Shown: positions 8,825 through 17,326 of the stretch, in pieces
How the letters are laid out: every line of letters starts with the position of its first letter
Position numbering within the stretch: the first letter of the stretch is position 1
From: Pokkaliibacter sp. MBI-7
GTDB lineage: Bacteria; Pseudomonadota; Gammaproteobacteria; Pseudomonadales; Balneatricaceae
Length of the DNA: 64,000 bases
Direction: 5' to 3'
Assembly (NCBI RefSeq): GCF_029846635.1
Contig: NZ_JARVTG010000001.1
Coordinates: 4,241,001 to 4,305,000 of the forward strand
Translations under genes and position numbers: made by a program
Notes under the pieces: model-generated
The model's database searches: none
What the model was told of the DNA's origin: nothing
Seen by the model: only the letters and a program-made list of their open reading frames with translations

Positions 8825-9047
8825 TGGGCGTGCCCTGTTTTTTTTGCCAGTTTAGCGAAACTTGCTACGGCGTACCTTAGCCATTAAGTCGCACAGTGCC
8901 GGCAGGCAAATGCGGAGTAATGAAAGCAGGGTGCTGCTTTTATCAAAGTCCTGCCGTTTGCCGCCGATATGGTGTGGCAGATTGACTGATGTCTGCCGCG
9001 GTAAATGGCGACCGGTAAGGATGTAGACCACAAATAGGGCTGACTTG

Positions 9048-10628
9048 ATGCTGGATAAGAAAAAGGTGTTGTTTGTCGATAGCAGCGGCAATATGCGCTT
9101 TACCATGAAGAGCATGTTACGCAGCCTGGGTATCGACCATCTGGAAACACTGGCCCCGACCGCCGCTCTGCTCAGTCATATTCAGCATCAGCCTTACGAC
9201 TTCATCATTATCAGTCACAATGACAGCGACAAAGTTACGGGCATTCAGTTGCTGGAAGAGGCGCGTTATCAGGGAATCCTGCCGGAAAGTACGGCATGGG
9301 TACTACTGGTCAGTGATACTTCCCGTGACCTGATTGTCCATGCTATCGATAACTATCCCGACGATATCCTCACCAAACCTTTCTCAGCGCAGGATCTCAA
9401 GCGCCGTCTGGACGCCCTGGATGCGCGTCAGATTGCACTGAAGCCGATCTGGCATCAGTTGCGGGTGCAGAATGTCAAAGAGGCACTCAATCTCTGTGAT
9501 CACTTCGAGCCTGCCAATCCCTATTACTGTGCGGCCCAGTTGCTAAAGGGGCGGATCCTGATGGCGCATCGGCGGTACTTTCAGGCTGCCCGGGTCTTTT
9601 CGCGGGTGTATACCCAGTATCATCGTCGTGAGGCGGTCATTATGCAGGCCTTCTGCCTGTCGCAGGAACGCGAGTACGATCAGGCGCTGGAGATACTGGG
9701 TGAGCTGATTTGTCAGAACCCGCTGCTGCTAGCGGCGTACGACATGGTCATCAAAATCGAAATGGCGCGAGGGGACTACTTCAAGGCTCGCTATATTCTG
9801 CAGCAAACCACCACACTCAGCCCTTACAACGTGTTGCGTTATCAGCGCCTTGGTTATTGTGCCTATCTGGGGCAGGAGTGGGAAATTGCTGAGCCTGCCC
9901 TGAACAAGGCCATCAATCTGGGCAAAGGGTCGGTTTATGAGTCCAAAGGGCCGTTTCTACAGCTGGTTGATGTCGGGCGCTGTAAGGTCGAGGCTGGCCT
10001 TGCGGGCTGGCAGGAGGTAGAGAAAGAAGTTGATCTTGCGCTGAAAAAGGCCAGCCGCTTCTTTCCAAAAGATCCTCTGCTGCCTGCCGAATCCGCTTTT
10101 ATGCGTGGCAACTTCTATCAGGGTGCCAGACAGCCCAAGCTGGCAGAAAAGTTCCATGATGAAGCACGGGTGCTGGCGGACGAACAGGGTGTGCAGCTGG
10201 ATCAGCTCGACGTGTGGAAGCAGCCAGGCGAAACTCCCATGCGCTGGCTGCAGAACGTCCCTTCTGATCCAGCTATTTTGCTCACCAACCCAAGGATCGA
10301 TACCTATCTGCAGCATGGCTGCCATGCCTACGAGAGTGGTCAGCTAGGTAAGGCGATGCAGTATTTCACTCAGATTCTGCGTGAGCAGCCTGATCATACT
10401 GACGCGCTGCTCAATGCGGCGCAGCTGTATCTGGAAGCCATACGCGACTCCTCCTACCAGCGTGACAAGCGACTGCAGATGGCCAGACAGTTCTTGCGGA
10501 CTGTCGAGAAATCACGTCTCGAAGCCAGTCAGCAGGAGCGGCTGGACTATCTCAAACAGGTGGCTGATTTGCAGCTGGAAGAATATCCCCCGGGTTCGCT
10601 CGGTGAGTTGTTGTGGGAAGTGGTCTAG
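9048..10628 (+). CDS. Response regulator receiver domain fused to tetratricopeptide repeats
   Basis: 526 residues. Residues 1-125 form a receiver domain (VLFVDSSGNMRFTMKSMLRSLG; TKPFSAQDLKRRL as the conserved Lys-Pro switch region). The phosphoacceptor position is unclear: the usual DD pair is replaced by VDSS and the later site reads FIIISHND, so phosphorylation is doubtful. From about residue 150 there are repeated TPR-like helical pairs (RRYFQAARVFSRVYTQYHRREAV; GQLGKAMQYFTQIL near 430). Similar receiver-TPR proteins occur in Pseudomonas. It is probably a scaffold in signalling. I chose the ATG at 9048 over the adjacent TTG. Confidence 0.8.
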   Translation: MLDKKKVLFVDSSGNMRFTMKSMLRSLGIDHLETLAPTAALLSHIQHQPYDFIIISHNDSDKVTGIQLLEEARYQGILPESTAWVLLVSDTSRDLIVHAIDNYPDDILTKPFSAQDLKRRLDALDARQIALKPIWHQLRVQNVKEALNLCDHFEPANPYYCAAQLLKGRILMAHRRYFQAARVFSRVYTQYHRREAVIMQAFCLSQEREYDQALEILGELICQNPLLLAAYDMVIKIEMARGDYFKARYILQQTTTLSPYNVLRYQRLGYCAYLGQEWEIAEPALNKAINLGKGSVYESKGPFLQLVDVGRCKVEAGLAGWQEVEKEVDLALKKASRFFPKDPLLPAESAFMRGNFYQGARQPKLAEKFHDEARVLADEQGVQLDQLDVWKQPGETPMRWLQNVPSDPAILLTNPRIDTYLQHGCHAYESGQLGKAMQYFTQILREQPDHTDALLNAAQLYLEAIRDSSYQRDKRLQMARQFLRTVEKSRLEASQQERLDYLKQVADLQLEEYPPGSLGELLWEVV

Positions 10629-10657
10629 CACCCCGATAACTGCAGAGAGGTGAAAAG

Positions 10658-10688
10658 GCCAGATATCCGGCTTGGGCAAATATCTGGC
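10658..10688 (+). terminator. Hairpin between convergent genes
   Basis: Perfect 9-bp stem GCCAGATAT/ATATCTGGC with a 13-base loop, 29 bases after the receiver-TPR stop and 57 bases before the vanB stop. There is no T-run on either side, so termination is uncertain. Confidence 0.4.
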
Positions 10689-10744
10689 AAGGGTGTGAGT
10701 TTGAAATAGCAGGCTGACTTTTTTTCTGTCGCTCAGCCCGTTTG

Positions 10745-11698
10745 TTACAAGTCCAGTACCAGTCGTGAACTGCGCGAGCGTGAACAGCAAATCGTCATCT
10801 GGTCATTAGCTGCATGCTCTTCATCGGTCATAAACATATCCCGGTGATCAGGCTCTCCAGACAGTACGCGGGTCAGGCAGGTGCCACAGATGCCCTGTTC
10901 GCAGGACACCGCTACATCAACACCTGCCGCTTCCAGCACCTGCACGATGCTGTGCTCTGCCGGAATCTGATAGACCACGCCGCTGCTTTGCAGCTCCACC
11001 TCAAAACTGCCATCGGCATCGTGATCAACCGGAGTGGCTGCAAAGTACTCACGATGCAGCTGACTTTCCAGCCAGCCCTGCTGGCGCGCGGTGCTCAGCA
11101 CATGCTCCATAAAGCCGCCCGGGCCGCAGACATACAGGTGGGTGTCAGTATCGGGTGTGGCAAGTAATCGTGCCGCATCCAGCCTTTGTTGCGCATCGCC
11201 ATCATCAAAATGCAGATACACCCGGCTGGCAAAGTCGGCCTCCTGCAGCTGCTGCCGGAAAGCCATGCGCTCACTGCTACGCGCGCAATAATGCAGTTCA
11301 AACGGCTGATCATGGCGGTGCAGGTGCTCAGCCATGCTCAGCAGAGGCGTGATGCCAATGCCGCCAGCAAACAGCAGATGGCGTTTGCCCTGTCCGGCCA
11401 GCGGGAACAGATTGCGTGGCTCGCTGATACGGATCACATCACCCTGGTTGATCAGCTCATGCATGGCTTTGGAGCCGCCACGCGAAGCGGGGTCGTTGAG
11501 TACGCCAATAACATAGCGATGGTATTCACTGTCAGCATTGCACAGTGAATACTGCCTGATCAGACCATTGGGAAGGTGAACATCGATATGGGCGCCTGCA
11601 GTAAAGGCGGGCAGGGCAGTGCTGTTGATAGGCTCCAGCTGAAAGCGGCGAATATCCGCTGCCTCGTCGGCACAGAGGCTCACGCGTACATCGATCAT
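10745..11698 (-). CDS. vanB: Vanillate O-demethylase reductase subunit
   Basis: 317 residues, a class IA oxygenase reductase. It has an N-terminal FMN-binding domain (IRQYSLCN near residue 50), an NAD-binding domain (LLFAGGIGITPLLSMAEHL near 110; YVCGPGGFM) and a C-terminal plant-type [2Fe-2S] ferredoxin domain (CEQGICGTC near 268, last ligand in TICCSRS). It passes electrons from NADH to the Rieske oxygenase VanA. The ATG at 11698 has AGGAG seven bases upstream; an in-frame TTG at 11713 would overlap the vanA stop and is less likely. The intergenic gap to vanA is 11 bases, so the two form one operon. Confidence 0.85.
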   Translation of the reverse strand: MIDVRVSLCADEAADIRRFQLEPINSTALPAFTAGAHIDVHLPNGLIRQYSLCNADSEYHRYVIGVLNDPASRGGSKAMHELINQGDVIRISEPRNLFPLAGQGKRHLLFAGGIGITPLLSMAEHLHRHDQPFELHYCARSSERMAFRQQLQEADFASRVYLHFDDGDAQQRLDAARLLATPDTDTHLYVCGPGGFMEHVLSTARQQGWLESQLHREYFAATPVDHDADGSFEVELQSSGVVYQIPAEHSIVQVLEAAGVDVAVSCEQGICGTCLTRVLSGEPDHRDMFMTDEEHAANDQMTICCSRSRSSRLVLDL

Positions 11699-11709
11699 GA
11701 TGCTGCTCC

Positions 11710-12777
11710 TCAAACCTGACCTGCGGCGACTTTATCGGTAGCAATCAGTGCGCTCTGCTCAGCAGCCAGCCAGCGGTCGATGATCTTGCGTGACTGTACA
11801 CCGCCTGCATCAATATTGAGCTTGAGCAGATTACGTTCGGGGTGGCGCAGCAGGTTTTGCTGCTGGCGCTCCAGCATCTCCAGATCTTCGGCAAAAATCT
11901 TGCCCTGACCTTCACGGATGGTATCGGTCAGCTGCTGATCTTCGGGTCTGAAGTTGCGGGCCATACCCCAGAAGTACCAGATGGAGGTCTCCGTTTCCGG
12001 CGTGATGAAGTCCACCACAATGCTGCTGGCCTTGAAGCTGGCATCGGCTTCGTAGCCGCCGTTACCGGCATGAGCCACACCGACTTCAATCAGAACATGG
12101 CTGGGCGGGGTGAAGCGGCAGATCTGCCAGCGGTCGACCGGTACATCGTCAGCCAGCCCGTTGCCACGCAGAGCGGCACGCCAGAAGGGCGGCGCCATGA
12201 TGTTTTCCATGTAGCGGCTGGTCACGACCATTTCACCCTCTACCTTGGTGCTGACCGGGGCTTCGTCGATCTCTTTCTGACCGATGCTGGAGGCATGCAC
12301 ATAGGTTTCATGGGTCAGGTCCATCAGGTTGTCGATCATCAGGCGATAGTCGCAATTGATGTGGTACAGCCCGCCACCATAAGCCCACTGCGGACTGACG
12401 GCCCATTCAAGATGAGGGATGAGCGCCGGGTCAGCCTGTGCTGCCTCGCCGGGCCACACCCAGATGAATCCATAACGCTCTTCGACGGCATAGACCTTGT
12501 TGCAGGGGAAGCCTCTGACGCGCTGGCCGGGCATCGACTGGGTGTGGCCATCGCAGCCCATCACCAGGCCGTGGTAACCGCACACCAGCTCACCATCACG
12601 TACAAAGCCGAGTGACAGCGGTGCGCCGCGGTGCGGGCAGAAATCCTCAACGGCAGCGATTTTGCCTTCATGGCCACGATAGAAAACGATAGCTTCATTA
12701 CAGATGGTGCGACCAAGGGGTTTATCGGTCACTTCATCGGGGGTGCAGGCAACATACCAGGTATTTTTGGGGAACAT
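11710..12777 (-). CDS. vanA: Vanillate O-demethylase oxygenase subunit (Rieske)
   Basis: 355 residues. The Rieske [2Fe-2S] motif CPHRGAPL (Cys47, His49) pairs with CGYHGLV (Cys66, His69). The mononuclear iron site lies in NLMDLTHETYVHASSIG near residue 160. The overall pattern (MFPKNTWYVACTPDEV, WAYGGGLYHINCDYRLM) matches vanillate monooxygenases. It removes the methyl group of vanillate to give protocatechuate and formaldehyde. The start is ATG with GAGGA upstream; a GTG three bases earlier is possible. The promoter region contains the VanR operator. Confidence 0.87.
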   Translation of the reverse strand: MFPKNTWYVACTPDEVTDKPLGRTICNEAIVFYRGHEGKIAAVEDFCPHRGAPLSLGFVRDGELVCGYHGLVMGCDGHTQSMPGQRVRGFPCNKVYAVEERYGFIWVWPGEAAQADPALIPHLEWAVSPQWAYGGGLYHINCDYRLMIDNLMDLTHETYVHASSIGQKEIDEAPVSTKVEGEMVVTSRYMENIMAPPFWRAALRGNGLADDVPVDRWQICRFTPPSHVLIEVGVAHAGNGGYEADASFKASSIVVDFITPETETSIWYFWGMARNFRPEDQQLTDTIREGQGKIFAEDLEMLERQQQNLLRHPERNLLKLNIDAGGVQSRKIIDRWLAAEQSALIATDKVAAGQV

Positions 12778-12818
12778 CACGGTGATCCTCGGATTGTTAT
12801 AGTTATGCTTAAGGTTTT

Positions 12819-12830
12819 ATTGGATCCAAT
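12819..12830. promoter_or_regulatory. VanR operator upstream of vanAB
   Basis: Perfect 12-bp palindrome ATTGGATCCAAT, 42 bases upstream of the vanA ATG. The same sequence is the vanillate operator known from Caulobacter VanR. A second identical copy lies at 13761-13772. Confidence 0.8.
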
Positions 12831-13034
12831 TTATGGCTGTAACCCGGCTGGCGTCAAATGTTTTTTGTGCAAAAGATGTTCGCTGTGGGCGTGCGCGGAT
12901 AAAGGGCGGGCGTTGTAACCTGCCTATCCGTGCCCCGGATGCCGGCAATGGCTGTGCTACACTGCGGCGCATCTGCTATGGCTTACAGGCCGTCGGTGTT
13001 GGTGCCGGATGGCTGCAGTGAAGGGAGAAAGAGG

Positions 13035-13757
13035 ATGAGCAAGGCCGGTCAGCATGCACTGATTACGCTGCGCAAGATGATTGCTTCGGGCGAGTTGGCC
13101 GCAGGTGAGCGTGTGGCGGAGATTCCCACCGCCGAGGCGCTGGGCGTATCACGTATGCCTGTACGTATTGCCTTTCGGACGCTGGAGCAGGAAGGGCTGC
13201 TGGTCAAGGCAGGGGCGCGTGGCTATACCGTGCGCGAAATCAGCCCGGAAAGTATTGCCGGTGCGGTTGAAGTGCGCGGTGTGCTGGAAGGGCTGGCTGC
13301 ACGGCAGGCCGCGGAGCGCGGGTTGTCTGCTGAATCGGTGGCGGTATTGCGACAATGTCTGGATGACGGTGATCAGCTGTTTGAAAAAGGTTATGTCACC
13401 GAGGAGGATCTGGATGTCTACCACGATCTGAACCTGCGCTTTCACCAGCAGATCATTGAGGCCAGCGGTAACCCGGCTGTTTCCATGGCGCTGGCGCGTA
13501 ACGAACATCTGCCTTTTGCCTCGGTCAGTGCGCTGGCAGTGGACAGCAATGATATGCGTCGGGAATTCCGGCGTTTTAACTTTGCCCATATGCAGCATCA
13601 TGCGGTATTTGATGCGCTGCTCAGTCGTCAGGGGGCAAGAGCGGAGGCGATCATGCGCGAACATGCCAACGCCACGCTGCGTTATGCCGAAGTATTTGCG
13701 TCTACGGCGGGAATGGCAGACAGCATCAAGGTCATTCAGCGCGAAGAACAAAAATAA
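13035..13757 (+). CDS. vanR: GntR-family (FadR/FCD) regulator, probably VanR
   Basis: 240 residues. The N-terminal winged helix (GERVAEIPTAEALGVSRMPVRIAFRTLEQEGLL) is followed by a C-terminal FCD ligand domain (about residues 80-230) with the metal-site pattern DVYHDLNLRFHQQIIEASG and HHAVFDALLSRQ. Members repress catabolic genes and are released by an acid ligand. The ATG at 13035 has AGGGAG/GAGG just upstream. It is divergent from vanAB, and matching ATTGGATCCAAT operators lie on both sides of it, so it likely controls vanAB and the downstream dehydrogenase, with vanillate as the expected inducer. Confidence 0.82.
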   Translation: MSKAGQHALITLRKMIASGELAAGERVAEIPTAEALGVSRMPVRIAFRTLEQEGLLVKAGARGYTVREISPESIAGAVEVRGVLEGLAARQAAERGLSAESVAVLRQCLDDGDQLFEKGYVTEEDLDVYHDLNLRFHQQIIEASGNPAVSMALARNEHLPFASVSALAVDSNDMRREFRRFNFAHMQHHAVFDALLSRQGARAEAIMREHANATLRYAEVFASTAGMADSIKVIQREEQK

Positions 13758-13760
13758 ATA

Positions 13761-13772
13761 ATTGGATCCAAT
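13761..13772. promoter_or_regulatory. Second VanR operator, upstream of the tartrate-dehydrogenase-type gene
   Basis: ATTGGATCCAAT, identical to the copy at 12819-12830. It sits 3 bases after the vanR stop and 138 bases before the ATG of the next gene. Confidence 0.75.
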
Positions 13773-13910
13773 AATTGTCATTTATGACCACATAAGCGCT
13801 GCACGGGTGTGGCGCTCAGATACTTTGCTCTATGATGCGGCCACTTGGCTGGAAGAGAGTGCAGCGATGCTGACACCAGCCGTTCGCAGTCATTCATCAG
13901 GGGTAAATCC

Positions 13911-14990
13911 ATGAGCAAGGTGCACAAGATCGCGGTGATTGCCGGTGACGGTATCGGTAAGGAAGTGATGCCCGAAGGGCTGCGCGTACTGGACAAGGTC
14001 GCCGCACGCTTTGACATTCAGCTGCAGTGGAGCCACTTCGACTGGGCCTGCGCGGACTACTATCTGGCTCACGGCAAGATGTTGCCCGATGACTGGTTCG
14101 AGCAGCTACGCGGTTTTGATGCCATCTACTTCGGTGCGGTGGGCTGGCCGGACGTGGTGCCTGACAATATCTCCCTGTGGGATTCGTTGCTGAAGTTCCG
14201 CCGCGGCTTCGATCAGTACGTTAACCTGCGTCCTGTGCGTCTGCTGCCCGGCGTGCCCTGCCCGCTGGCTAATCGTAAGCCGGAAGACATCGACTTTTAT
14301 GTAGTGCGTGAAAACACCGAAGGCGAATATTCCAACGTCGGTGGTCGCATGTTTGAAGGCACGGACCGTGAGTTCGTTATTCAGCAGTCCACCTTCACCC
14401 GCAAAGGGGTTGACCGCATTCTCAAGTATGCCTTCGAGCTGGCCCAGAGCCGTCCGAAGAAACACCTGACCTCTGCGACCAAATCCAATGGCATGGCCAT
14501 CAGCATGCCTTACTGGGATGAGCGCGTTGCCGCCATGGCGGGTCAGTATCCCGAGGTACGTCAGGACAGCTATCACGTTGATATTCTGGCGGCGCGTTTT
14601 GTCCTCAGCCCCGAGCGCTTTGATGTGGTGGTGGCTTCCAACCTGTTTGGTGACATCCTGTCTGATCTGGGCCCGGCAGTGGCAGGCACCATCGGTATCG
14701 CGGCTTCTGCCAACCTCAACCCGGAGCGCAATCTGCCTTCTCTGTTTGAGCCTGTGCACGGTTCTGCACCTGATATCTACGGCAAAAATATCGCCAACCC
14801 TATCGCCATGATCTGGTCAGGAGCGATGATGCTGGACTTTATCGGTAATGGTGATGAGCGTTACCGTCAGGCCCATGACGTCATCATTGAGGCCATCGAA
14901 GCGGTGCTGGTGGAAGGCCCGCGTACGCCCGATATGGGTGGTGACGCCGACACCACCAGCGTAGGCAAAGCTATCGCCGAGCGTATCTGA
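13911..14990 (+). CDS. ttuC: Tartrate dehydrogenase/decarboxylase-type isocitrate/isopropylmalate dehydrogenase family enzyme
   Basis: 359 residues. It has the beta-decarboxylating dehydrogenase fold: VIAGDGIGKEVMPEGLRVL at the start, FYVVRENTEGEYSNVGG (substrate loop) near residue 130, NLFGDILSDLGPAVAGTIG (metal and substrate site) near 245, and FEPVHGSAPDIYGKNIANP (NAD site) near 280. The family oxidises tartrate, D-malate or related 2-hydroxy acids with NAD and Mn2+. The start is the ATG at 13911 after CAGGGG. Its link to aromatic catabolism is through the shared VanR operator (inference). D-malate dehydrogenase is the main alternative. Confidence 0.82.
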   Translation: MSKVHKIAVIAGDGIGKEVMPEGLRVLDKVAARFDIQLQWSHFDWACADYYLAHGKMLPDDWFEQLRGFDAIYFGAVGWPDVVPDNISLWDSLLKFRRGFDQYVNLRPVRLLPGVPCPLANRKPEDIDFYVVRENTEGEYSNVGGRMFEGTDREFVIQQSTFTRKGVDRILKYAFELAQSRPKKHLTSATKSNGMAISMPYWDERVAAMAGQYPEVRQDSYHVDILAARFVLSPERFDVVVASNLFGDILSDLGPAVAGTIGIAASANLNPERNLPSLFEPVHGSAPDIYGKNIANPIAMIWSGAMMLDFIGNGDERYRQAHDVIIEAIEAVLVEGPRTPDMGGDADTTSVGKAIAERI

Positions 14991-15061
14991 AAGTAGCGTA
15001 GTCGGGTTTCCGGCAGGTGTATGAGCAACGTACGCCGCTTGTAGCCGATGTCGATGTGCCG

Positions 15062-15085
15062 GGTATCCAGTGTTGTCTGGATACC
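15062..15085 (+). terminator. Hairpin after the tartrate-dehydrogenase-type gene
   Basis: Perfect 9-bp stem GGTATCCAG/CTGGATACC with loop TGTTGT, 71 bases after the stop. It lacks a T-run. Confidence 0.4.
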
Positions 15086-15251
15086 TGTGCCACCACTAAC
15101 AGATGGGCTGCATGTTGGATGTTCCTCAGACAGCGAACAGGCTCGCTGAGCTGAAATATCGGCTCTCAGGTAAAATATCCGCCCCGTACCGCCAGCTCCC
15201 TCTATACTTCGGTGCTCAACCTTCCTCCCTTTATCTTGCGCTGGTGTCCTT

Positions 15252-15884
15252 ATGAGCAGCCTGTTGACGGTGTTGATCGGGGTGATCACCCTGTGGAGTA
15301 TTGCAGTGATAACTCCCGGTCCTAATTTTCTGGTAGTGGCTCACACCAGTGCCGCACAGGGTAAAAAGCAGGCCCTTGCGGTGGTGCTGGGCATCGCAAC
15401 AGGGACGCTGATCTGGGGGATGGCCGGCTTTCTCGGCGTTACGCTGTTGTTTGTCGCCGTGCCCTGGCTATTTGTTGCGCTGAAGGTGGGGGGCGGCGTG
15501 TACCTGCTGTACATGGGCTGGCGCATGATCAAAGCCAGTGTGAATCCCGTGAAGATGGTGCTGGTGGAGGATGCGCCTGCAATCACACCGGGAATGCGGG
15601 AGAACGCAGTGCGCGGGTTGCTGACCAATATGGCCAACCCTAAATCGGCCATCTTCGTTAGCAGTTTGTTTGCTTCTGTACTGCCGCCACATCCGTCACT
15701 CAGTCTGGGCGCCATTGCCATCGCGCTGATGGTCAGTATCAGCCTGAGTTGGTACGCGCTGGTGGTAACGCTGTTCTCTTCACCCCGTTTTGCCCGTGCT
15801 TACCTGCGCGGCAAGCGCTGGATCGAGCGGGGTGCCGGTACCATCTTCCTCGGCTTCGGCCTCCATCTTATCAGCAGCCGCTGA
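15252..15884 (+). CDS. LysE/RhtB-family amino-acid exporter
   Basis: 210 residues, six hydrophobic segments. The N-terminal signature ITPGPNFLVVAHTSAAQGKKQALAVV is diagnostic for LysE/RhtB exporters, and GLLTNMANPKSAIFVSSLFAS is the second conserved loop. Such proteins export amino acids or their analogues (threonine, homoserine, lysine, leucine). The substrate is not determinable here. It is a single-gene unit closed by a strong terminator. Confidence 0.9.
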   Translation: MSSLLTVLIGVITLWSIAVITPGPNFLVVAHTSAAQGKKQALAVVLGIATGTLIWGMAGFLGVTLLFVAVPWLFVALKVGGGVYLLYMGWRMIKASVNPVKMVLVEDAPAITPGMRENAVRGLLTNMANPKSAIFVSSLFASVLPPHPSLSLGAIAIALMVSISLSWYALVVTLFSSPRFARAYLRGKRWIERGAGTIFLGFGLHLISSR

Positions 15885-15899
15885 GTACTGCCTGCATTC

Positions 15900-15928
15900 A
15901 GCAAAGACCGCTTCCTGCGGTCTTTGCT
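15900..15928. terminator. Bidirectional terminator
   Basis: Perfect 12-bp stem AGCAAAGACCGC/GCGGTCTTTGCT with loop TTCCT, 16 bases after the LysE stop. It lies between convergent genes and can serve both. Confidence 0.8.
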
Positions 15929-15963
15929 GGTCACGTCAGTACGCTACGGCGTGCTGCGCTACA

Positions 15964-16491
15964 TCAGTACTGCTGTGCCGCCGTCTCGATCCGGGCATAC
16001 ACCTCCGCGGTGCCATCGTTCTTCAGCAGATAAACCGAATAGGGCTGAAAGCGCTCACCCATTTCCATTCCCGGACTACCCAGCGGCATACCGGGCACAG
16101 CCAGCCCTCTGGCATCGGGCTTTTCCGCCAGAAAGCGCGCCATGACCGGCGCCGGCACATGGCCTTCAAACACATAGCCGCTGTCTGTCTCGACCGCGGT
16201 ATGGCATGAGCGCAGTTTGGGCGGAATCGCCAGCTTGTCTTTGGTGGCATAAAGATCGGCTGATCCATTCACCGTGACTGCAAAGGTGAGCGGGCTGTTG
16301 GCAGCGCTGAAACCCTGCATGTGTTTCAGCCACGCCTGACAGCACCCGCACTGGGGATCTTTAAATACCTCAAGCTGGACGGCTTCAGCCCAGGCCACTA
16401 CCGGCAGGCTGGTAAGCGTGATCACGGCAAGGCGCTGCAGTGTGCGGCGTGCGGCGGCGGAGGTCAGAGCGGACAGTTTGTGAAGTGACAT
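15964..16491 (-). CDS. Exported DUF411 protein, probable metal (copper)-binding
   Basis: 175 residues with an N-terminal signal peptide (basic start, hydrophobic LAVITLTSLPVVAWA, cleavage near residue 35). The mature domain starts VQLEVFKDPQCGCCQAWLKHM, the CxCC hallmark of DUF411, and keeps SCHTAVETDSGYVFEGHVPA and GLAVPGMPLGSPGME. DUF411 proteins occur in copper and heavy-metal resistance clusters and are presumed periplasmic metal binders. It is preceded on the same strand by another small exported Cys-rich protein about 100 bases upstream, so the two probably form one unit. Confidence 0.85.
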   Translation of the reverse strand: MSLHKLSALTSAAARRTLQRLAVITLTSLPVVAWAEAVQLEVFKDPQCGCCQAWLKHMQGFSAANSPLTFAVTVNGSADLYATKDKLAIPPKLRSCHTAVETDSGYVFEGHVPAPVMARFLAEKPDARGLAVPGMPLGSPGMEMGERFQPYSVYLLKNDGTAEVYARIETAAQQY

Positions 16492-16592
16492 AACAATTTC
16501 CTGATCAAAAAATGACGATGCAGTGAGGCATGGTGAATGTCACCTGTACCTGTGCGGTAAACAAAGTCATGGGGCCGAGCAAGTGCGTTTAA

Positions 16593-16967
16593 TCAGGAAG
16601 TAAAAGTGGGTGGCCGTTGCGGCACCGCCAGTATCAGTGACACTGTGCCTTCGTGGTAACGCGGTTTGGGAGGGCTGTCGGGGGGCGGGCTGGCGGTTTG
16701 CCACAGCACGGGCAGCGCCACCAAACCGTGAGCGCAGCAGTCCGTCATTAATGGCATCTGACTGCACGGCAGCGTGCGGCTGTCGGCGGAGGTACAGGGT
16801 GCCGGATGGCAGTCTGCCTGGTTCGGGCAGCCCGTGCTGACGACGTGCAGCGTCATATTCTGCATAGCTGCCGTCTGGGGCAGGGGGAAAGCAAGCACAA
16901 ACGCCAGCATCAGGCACAGGCTGACCAGCCATGTTGATCTGAATAATGTCCGTAAGACTGCTTTCAC
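16593..16967 (-). CDS. Small exported cysteine-containing protein of unknown function
   Basis: 124 residues with GTG start and AGGA six bases upstream. The first 34 residues look like a signal peptide or anchor (STWLVSLCLMLAFVLAFPLPQ). The mature part has spaced cysteines (TGCPNQADCHPAPC, LPCSQMPLMTDCCAHG) and a proline-rich end. I do not recognise a family. It resembles the short copper-inducible exported proteins often found beside copper resistance genes, and its DUF411 neighbour supports that guess. Confidence 0.6.
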   Translation of the reverse strand: MKAVLRTLFRSTWLVSLCLMLAFVLAFPLPQTAAMQNMTLHVVSTGCPNQADCHPAPCTSADSRTLPCSQMPLMTDCCAHGLVALPVLWQTASPPPDSPPKPRYHEGTVSLILAVPQRPPTFTS

Positions 16968-17326
16968 CGGGAGTCCTGCTGTCTGAAAACGCCAGCCGCT
17001 AATCTAGCCAACCCTTGCGCTGAGGTCTATTACCGAGGGTTGTGCCAGATCATGATTTGTCCCCATTCGCTGCGCAAAAATCCTCCTTCTGTGCCCATTC
17101 GCACCGCAGTTTGATGACGCTTCTTGACCTTTTTTTCAGTCTGTTGCCCCTGCGGAACTGCACCTTTCGGCCACTCTCTAAAGCCAGCGTGAACGCCTGC
17201 TGCCACCCTCTGTTCGGGTAATGCAGGCAGACCAGAGATCAACAACAAATACGAGTTGGCCGCACTGCTGTCATCAGATCGACAGTGGCAGTCAGGCCGA
17301 CAGCCTCAGTCATAAGGAGTTTTGTG
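16968..17326. other. Intergenic region, no gene seen
   Basis: 359 bases between the divergent Cys-rich gene and the ABC operon. It must hold both promoters. I see no convincing -35/-10 pair or operator. The ABC gene ribosome site AAGGAG is at 17314-17319. Confidence 0.5.

Noticed and set aside
13845..13910. Upstream extension of the tartrate-dehydrogenase-type protein
   Set aside because: The 22 extra residues are not conserved in the family, and CAGGGG precedes the ATG at 13911.
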